Below, one piece after another: positions 58,026 through 64,000 of a DNA stretch of 64,000 nt (position 1 is the first letter of the stretch; each line of letters begins with the position of its first letter). A model generated the notes under the pieces. That model had not been told where the DNA came from. It worked only from the letters and a program-made list of their open reading frames with translations, and ran no database searches. A program made the translations under genes and the position numbers. The DNA comes from Entophlyctis helioformis (Eukaryota > Chytridiomycota > Chytridiomycetes > Chytridiales > Chytriomycetaceae): assembly GCA_025526915.1 (NCBI GenBank), contig JAHLKH010000009.1, positions 212,310-276,309 of the forward strand. Direction: 5' to 3'.

Positions 58026-60985
58026 ACAGACGACTTTGTCAGCAGCATGTTACACATTGACGTGCTAAGTGTATTCTACTCGCAGCTCATCGCCTCAGCA
58101 TCGTTCAGCTTGCCTGACTCCAAGGATGCCTGGAAGGCCATTATCAAGCCGGCCATCGAGCTGTTCATGGCGTCGGTCGGCGACGGCCACACCATCAAAT
58201 TCCACGTCGACGGTCGCTGCGGAGACGCGGGAATCAAGATCGAGCACCGACACCGCGCACTCAAGATGCTGCATGCGGCGGTCAAGGTCCTGCGGTATGC
58301 GTTCCGCCGTCAAGAATACAAGCAGATTGGGTCGATGACCAAGTAGGTTTGCTACTCTCTACTGTGTGGCTGCCTTACTAACCATCTTCTGCTGTTGGCC
58401 ACTCAGAAAGGAGACCCATGCTCTTGGCCGATTTTTCACATTGACGCAGAGCGACAAACAGCACATTGTTGCGGCCCTCAACGAGCTTGTTGGCAAAAAG
58501 AAGGGATGCACGGTATGCTGGTGTGATTATGAGGCTGATGTATGCATCGCCCGCCGTGTTCGCGAGCCAAGGTAACATTGCCTTGGATCATTCTGCCGTG
58601 ACTGATGGCTCACGGTCTCCATTTTGTGACAGTGACAAGCCAATTGTCGTTGTCTCCAATGACTCTGATCTGGTTGCTCATTGTGCTGGTCAATGTGGTG
58701 TTGTTGTGACCCACTTGCAGCATGGGCGGTTTAACCAGCCTCGCTCATACAACCATGGCGGTATCGCCTCAACCGCGTCTGCATTGGGCGTGCGGGATTT
58801 TCGCGGTGCATGTCAGGGTGTTGCAGCGTTTTCTCATACAGACTTTTTTGGCCGCAATCGCCATGGTGGGTTGCTGCGCCTGTTTTGTTGTCTGTCATGA
58901 CTCACATGCCATTCGTTGTCTTCATGCGCGATTCTGCTTGTATTGCCTTCAGGGATCGCGGCCGCTGCCAAGTTCATTAACGCGTGGTTTGATCGCAAGG
59001 CGGCCAAGTTGGATGGCAAGGAGGCCGAGCTCTATAGAAAACTCGAGACTCCTGAAGAGGCCAAGGTGTTCATGTATGACCTCAGGGACGCGTACATCAA
59101 GGACTTGGCCAAGAGTCATGACAAGAGCCTCATACCAATGTTCAAGAACGCATTCTCAGTCTTTGTCGACCGAATCGAGCCCAAAGCGCCAGTTGGCACG
59201 ATTGCAGCCCCGATTGTCGCAAGGCAAGTCTATTCTTGAAGGATTTATGGACATATTGGCATTGACACGATTGCATGCCTTGCACAGATCTGGGCCTCAA
59301 CAAGGCAATGCCAACCACATGTATGTCAACGTGACAGCCTCGGCTGGAGCCAAGTATGCATGCATGCCATCTGTGGTGTTTCTGGAAAACTGACATGGCT
59401 TTCCTGTTTCTGATGCTGCGATCTTGTTATTGTGCAGGTGCTCATCGCCTGGTTGCTGTTTGATCCATACCGCGCAGCAGCAGCAGCAGGCCAAGACTGG
59501 CGTCCCACCTGTCCACTTGACGAGCGATCGCATCAAACAGCTTGCCAATGGCATTGTTGCCAGCAGGCGGCTGGATGTGGCATTCAAGGAGGTCAATGGC
59601 TGCCACGTGGCATTGGACGCCATCATAGAGCAAACAGTTGATCTCCTTGCGAGCAAGTATGATGGAGTCACTAGCCGTGACATCCTCGCAGCCATCTGCA
59701 GGGCGGCTAGTGCACAGCTGCTGCAGATTGTGCGCGAGCAGTCCATCGAGCCAGATGATTACATGGTGCTCAGTAAGGCAGATCAGATGATTTGGCATGC
59801 TTTTGTAAGTTGCTGCACGGCTTGGATGCATGCCGTTCCTCTTGCGCCACACACGGTTGTTGATCTTGAATGTGACTGACTCGATCCATTGCTCCTGGAC
59901 AGACTGTTGCTCCAAGAATGAAGACGCAGCTGGATGAGATCGTGCATCCACAAAATGCCCCCCACCGGCATACAGCCACTCCAAGTATATTCTGCTTGCA
60001 TTGAAATGGTTGATGCAATCCACTCACAGTGCCGTTTTTGTTGAATGTGCTATTGCAGATACAGGCAAGAAGAAGACCGAGTACCGCGGACGGATCAGCA
60101 CAAGAGTGGCGCCGGCAGACACGTTTGCAGTTATCCATGATGAGGCCACAAACCTGCTGAATGAGTTGAATGGCCTCAAGAATCGACGTATCAGCAAGGG
60201 CAATTCAATCACGCTCGTCAATCAGCGGCAAACGGCCATTGCCCTGCTGCAGAAAGTCATTGAGCAAGCTGCCGTGCGTCTCATCTTCCACTGACAGTGT
60301 GTGCCTGTACTGATTTGGCACGATTGCTGACCATTCTACTCCACAGGCTGGTCCTCCTCCACTGCTGCCCAAGTCATCTGACAACGATCGCCCTGAACAA
60401 GCACACCGCAAGAAACTTCTCGTTGGTGTACTTGATGACACTAATACGACGGTAGGTTACAGGGCACCGTTGGTGATTGTGACTGTGTTGCGTGCACAAG
60501 GAAGGGATGCCTGATGCTGCATCCAACCACGGCAGGCGCCATTCCAATTCTCTGAGGAGACAGAGGCTGCACATGCAAAGGAGAATGCCGAGCGAGCTGA
60601 GAAGGCTGCGACCGAGAATACCATCAAGAAAAACAAGAAGAAGTCAGGGCGACGCCACCGGAAGGCCCCATCTCCAACAACGACAAGCACGTAAGTGGCA
60701 GATGGCATGCTGCGAGCCCTGATTGTGCTTGCTGACATGGATTCTGCTGGTAGACACGAATATCATGATAGATGGGCGACACATCTGGATGTTGCGGGCA
60801 ATTGCTGCGTGACATCAGGGCCAGTCCAGACAGTCAATGGGGTCCTCAAAGTCAAAACACCAGACAGTCGGAAAAACGTGCAGCATCATCGCAAAGCACC
60901 AAAGTACAAGGATGAGGACAAGATCAACAGCAAGAGCAAGAGCAAGAGCAAGAGCAAGGCAAGGCAAGGGCAAGGGCAAGGATGA
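57843..60985 (+). CDS. FEN1/XPG-like PIN-domain nuclease with basic tail
   Basis: Exons traced: 57843-58342, 58407-58571, 58633-58865, 58953-59223, 59288-59352, 59438-59804, 59903-59984, 60059-60273, about 60345-60450, about 60533-60691 and about 60755-60985. The PIN fold supplies acidic residues in the FEN1/XPG order: HIDVLSVFY (Asp codon 58059), HVDGR, CDYEADVCIAR (Glu 58531, Asp 58537), VVSNDSDLVAH (Asp 58661, 58667) and AAFSHTDFFG (Asp 58841), so a metal-dependent structure-specific nuclease is plausible. A helical middle region follows, then a Lys/Arg-rich tail (KKNKKKSGRRHRK and a Lys-Ser repeat). The N-terminus before HID has a Thr-Ala run from (CAACAG)n. The 59224-59287 intron is GC-AG (AAG/GCAAGT). 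It is not a standard FEN1 (no MGIxGL start, no PCNA box seen). Such divergent PIN proteins may be transposon-linked; here it sits 136 bp before the Fanzor-like gene. Confidence 0.65.
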
Positions 60986-61121
60986 GGATGAGGATGGGAT
61001 GAGGCACAGCATAACAGCCGTGTTATGATTGTGGATCTGGCGGTATGGGGTTTGGTTGCCATGTTGCTCTGGATGCTTGGTGTTGTGAGGCTGACTGGTG
61101 CACTCGTGAAATGAGCAGAAG
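60986..61121. other. Short spacer between PIN nuclease and Fanzor-like genes
   Basis: Only 136 bp separate the stop of the PIN nuclease from the next ATG on the same strand. The AAGAGC/AAGGGC low-complexity tract that encodes the end of the nuclease tail stops just before it. No terminator or inverted repeat is evident by eye. Confidence 0.4.
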
Positions 61122-64000
61122 ATGCTGTCAAACAAGCCAGAGTATACAAAGTATTTTGGGACCCATACCAAGACACCACTGGCCAAGCAGACGGCCATTT
61201 TGGTCAGAAAGGACGCCCTCCTGACGGTGTACGATTACACAGCCGGCCTCTTGTGTGCTGTCCTCGCGTTGATCAGCGCGATAGTCGAGGTTCTTGTCAA
61301 GCTCAGCCCAGATGCGCCACTGCCACTTGACTACTGCATGATGCAAGTCACTAGTGGCAGTGTGACAACATACTACTACATCAACCCAGACGACCTCGGC
61401 GAGGGCAAGGGCACAATGCAGACAACGGGCAGGTGCATCCTCCAAGAGCGCATCGATGCATGGCTGATGTATGGCACAGGACCACATAGCAGCAACACGG
61501 AGATCCCTCGCTATGGCAGTTTGGTGCCTCTCGAGCGCGACACGGTGCTTGAGATCTGCACCTTTGCAAATGCATCGCAGACTGTGACAGCAACAGCAGC
61601 AACAGCAGCCAGCAGCACCGGTGCACCATTGCCAGCCGCCCAGCCGCCAGCAGTCCCAACTGCAAATGAGCTGCTCACGGCGCTCACCAGCAGCACGTCT
61701 GGTGGTGAGGGTGCTTTGGACATGCTGCTATATCACATTGGATACATCATGGCGGATGATAAGATGGTCCAGCCGCATGCGATCAAGTACCCTGTCCACT
61801 GCTGGATCGTCACCGTGATGCAGCTGATCATACATCGGACATGGAGACGGAAGGAGGGGCAGGTGGACGCGACACAGCAGGCATCTGCAGCACAGAAAAC
61901 CACACGGCAAGCAGCGACGTGGAAAGCAGGCACACGGAAGTCAATCTCACGGACAGCACGCGTGCAGCAGACAGCGACAACCAAGGCCAATAAGTTCCAG
62001 TCGGCTGTGGAGCAGGCAAATGCAGATCTGTCTGCCTTGATGCAGAAGAGTGCACCGACGGCAGACGCTGTGCACACGGACACTATGGAGGCTGTCCTGC
62101 CCTACAGGCTTGATAGCAGCCTTTGTGCAAAAGCAAGGCAAAACATCTACAGCAACCTTGCACGCGACGTCGGCCGCATGCTGGCCACCCATTTTATGAC
62201 CAACCAGTCCAAGCTGTTGGTTGATGCAGCTCACAGCCTGGTGCAGGGTGCGTCTGCCAAGGATGTTGACAGGTGGATCGGGATCATTAAGAAGGCCGCT
62301 GAGGATGCCAAGCATGCCGCCGCCGAGGATGCCAAACGCACTGCTGCCGAGGTCGCCACACCAAGCCCACCAACGCGCAAGAAACAAAGGCGCAAAGGGC
62401 CAGCATCAGCCACACCACCGGCCACTGAGGACGCCTCACTACACGCTGCTCAAGATGCTGCCCCTCCTGCCTCGGGTCTCAAGCACGACCGGTCCACCTC
62501 TTCATCGGCCACCAACAGCACCAAACCCAAGAGGCAACGGCGCAGGAAGGACAAGGCCACCACTGCGGCCGCGACACCCAGCATGCTGCCAGCCACAGAC
62601 AACGGCGGTCTTGATACAATCCCGCAAGCATTGCATGTGCTTGTGCCGATCTTGAGCAATGCGTCACTCTCAGAGATCAGGATCTTTTACGAGCTGCGCA
62701 AGCTTGCTGTTGGCACAACAATCAAGTTGTGCCCTGAGGCGGCGAGCCGCGACCCATTCATCCTCATTACCGAGGCCACCCTCTTTTGGGTGGTAATGGG
62801 GACCACGGATGAGCGCAAGAATGGCAAGCAGAGTGATGCTTTGAAAGACTTGAGACTGCAGCTTCTGGATGCACTCAGTAGGTCGCACTTGTTTATGCCA
62901 TGCTTGTATGATTTGATGCTGACACTGCACTTTTGTCCAAGACTACAAAGATGAAGACTTGGGCCTCACGTCATTCAACAAGGATATTGAGCCGGCATTC
63001 AGCGCAAGTCAAGAGCTCTGTGTTCTCGACGTCCTGCTTCCCGGCCTCCGCCCTGAGAAAGGTCACTTCCAGACCCCTGCACAAGCCAAAGATGAGATGG
63101 ACGCGGTTGCCAAGGCCACAGCCAAGGCGACGCAAGAGGCTGACAAGCAGGGTCTGGTTGGCAAGGAGCGTGAGGAGCATATCAAGGCTGCGATTGATGC
63201 GGCACGTCCAGCAAAACGGACCAAGGCAATCCTGACAGGCAGCGTCAGGACGGATGGATACAGCATCTTTCAACTCGCTCTCGATGGCCGCACAAACCGT
63301 CCAGAGTCACCTTGCTGTATGTGGCGTGCTTGAATGCAATGGTGCACACATTGATTCTGACTGCCGCCTTGCTCTGCATGCTCCAATCTGGTGTCTTCAG
63401 GCCAGCAGCCGTGGGTTGATGATGATGATGATTCTGATCTGATGATGATGAGGCCAATGATGGGCATGATCACATGGATGGCACATGTGAGTTGCTGTGC
63501 CATTATGATGCACACTTGGCACCAGCAGCAACTGACATGCCATCCACAGCCACCAAGCCAAAAGCGCCCAATCCTGTAAGCCACTTGCATGCTAACCTCG
63601 CGCTTTGGTGCACATGCATTGCACATTCCTCACTCATGCATGGCATGACAGGCCCAGCGCAACTTTAATGCATCTCAGCGACTGCGCAACATCCTCAAAG
63701 CCAACAAGTTGTTCACCAACAAGGGCTACCGGTTTGTGCGGATTGTCGGCATTGATTGGGGCCAGCGGTACCTGTATGGCGCGTCCAGCATCTTAGTGGA
63801 CCTTAGGGACTTTTCGTATAAAGCTCGAGTCCAACTACGTGCTCTCCTCTGGCATGGGCACATGCTGAGCGCATCTTTCAGGACTGGTATGCATGCAATG
63901 ACTCTGCCATGCGCACTCTTGACCAGATCAACTCACAGTGCCTGCCTCTTGTGCCAGGTTTGCTGATCGATATGCCAAGGCAGCTGACATCCAGGCGGCC
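61122..64000 (+). CDS. Fanzor-like (eukaryotic TnpB-related) protein, 3' part beyond window
   Basis: Exon 1 (61122-62877) encodes about 585 residues: an N-terminal region I cannot assign, helical sequence, then disordered segments with strong nuclear signals (TRKKQRRKG, KPKRQRRRKDK). After an intron (62878-62941) the next exon ends in ILTGSVRTDGYSIFQLAL, and an exon at about 63652-63892 contains RFVRIVGIDWGQRYLYGASS followed by DLRDFSYKARVQLRALLW. A TDGxS strand upstream of a G-[IV]-D-x-G strand is the pattern before and at the RuvC-I motif in Fanzor/TnpB proteins; Asp at codon 63754 would be the first catalytic acid. The remaining RuvC Glu, Asp and zinc ribbon would lie beyond 64000. Exon joins between 63320 and 63650 are uncertain. 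The call rests on motif shape only. Confidence 0.45.

Noticed and set aside
57506..58060. Alternative 184-residue frame overlapping the start of the PIN nuclease gene
   Set aside because: It reads through CA and CAA repeats as Thr/His and Asn/Ser strings, with no domain.
1..64000. CRISPR arrays, bacterial operons or ribosome-binding sites
   Set aside because: Spliceosomal introns throughout and eukaryotic gene families show this is nuclear DNA; repeats seen are microsatellites and coding low-complexity tracts.

Overview
This window is a gene-dense stretch of a GC-rich eukaryotic nuclear genome with many short introns (mostly about 60-170 bp). The gene set points to an early-diverging, probably zoosporic (chytrid-type) fungus: a Bem1/Scd2-type SH3-PX-PB1 polarity scaffold, a BET protein of Bdf type, a proteinase K-like secreted subtilase and a GPI-type wall protein sit beside features more usual outside the Dikarya (a 12-TM tandem-domain adenylyl cyclase, a TTC5 homologue, a Fanzor-like protein). 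The species is an inference. No rRNA, convincing tRNA, CRISPR array or organellar sequence was seen.

Layout. 1-10.7 kb, minus strand: 3' part of a BET double-bromodomain protein, the PP1 regulator Sds22, and a large tyrosine phosphatase with a probable N-myristoylation site. 11.1-19.3 kb, plus: a giant transmembrane adenylyl cyclase with 6 TM + C1 + 6 TM + C2, whose two catalytic domains have complementary losses. 19.4-24.2 kb: an unrecognised protein and a membrane RING E3 diverging from a 52-bp gap. 24.3-28.1 kb: an SRSF1-type splicing factor and an aldo-keto reductase that appears to lack catalytic residues. 28.3 kb: a 201-bp copied fragment of the 7-TM gene at 36.6 kb. 28.9-40.6 kb: secreted subtilase, two membrane proteins, a crotonase-family enzyme, a GPI-type wall protein, the 7-TM protein, a DinB-fold protein and the Bem1-like scaffold. 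40.7-49.8 kb: one giant coiled-coil protein on the minus strand.

From 50 kb the character changes. Here lie a P-loop NTPase joined to a PD-(D/E)XK nuclease-like domain (resembling Crinkler-type NTPase-nuclease proteins), then the conserved TTC5 gene, an unresolved interval preceded by an array of inverted CCAAT boxes, a FEN1/XPG-like PIN nuclease with at least ten introns, and a partial gene whose 3' end carries motifs of the eukaryotic TnpB relatives (Fanzor). The PIN nuclease and the Fanzor-like gene are head to tail, 136 bp apart. They are the best candidates in the window for a mobile or RNA-guided nuclease system.

Two window-wide patterns matter for any user. First, about eleven otherwise intact genes or exons change reading frame by a single base, often at a short homopolymer. 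I read these as assembly indels, not pseudogenes. Second, about six of the roughly 65 introns I could trace use a GC-AG donor, and missing them would break several gene models. Exon boundaries were inferred by eye from frame, splice consensus and protein family, without transcript data.
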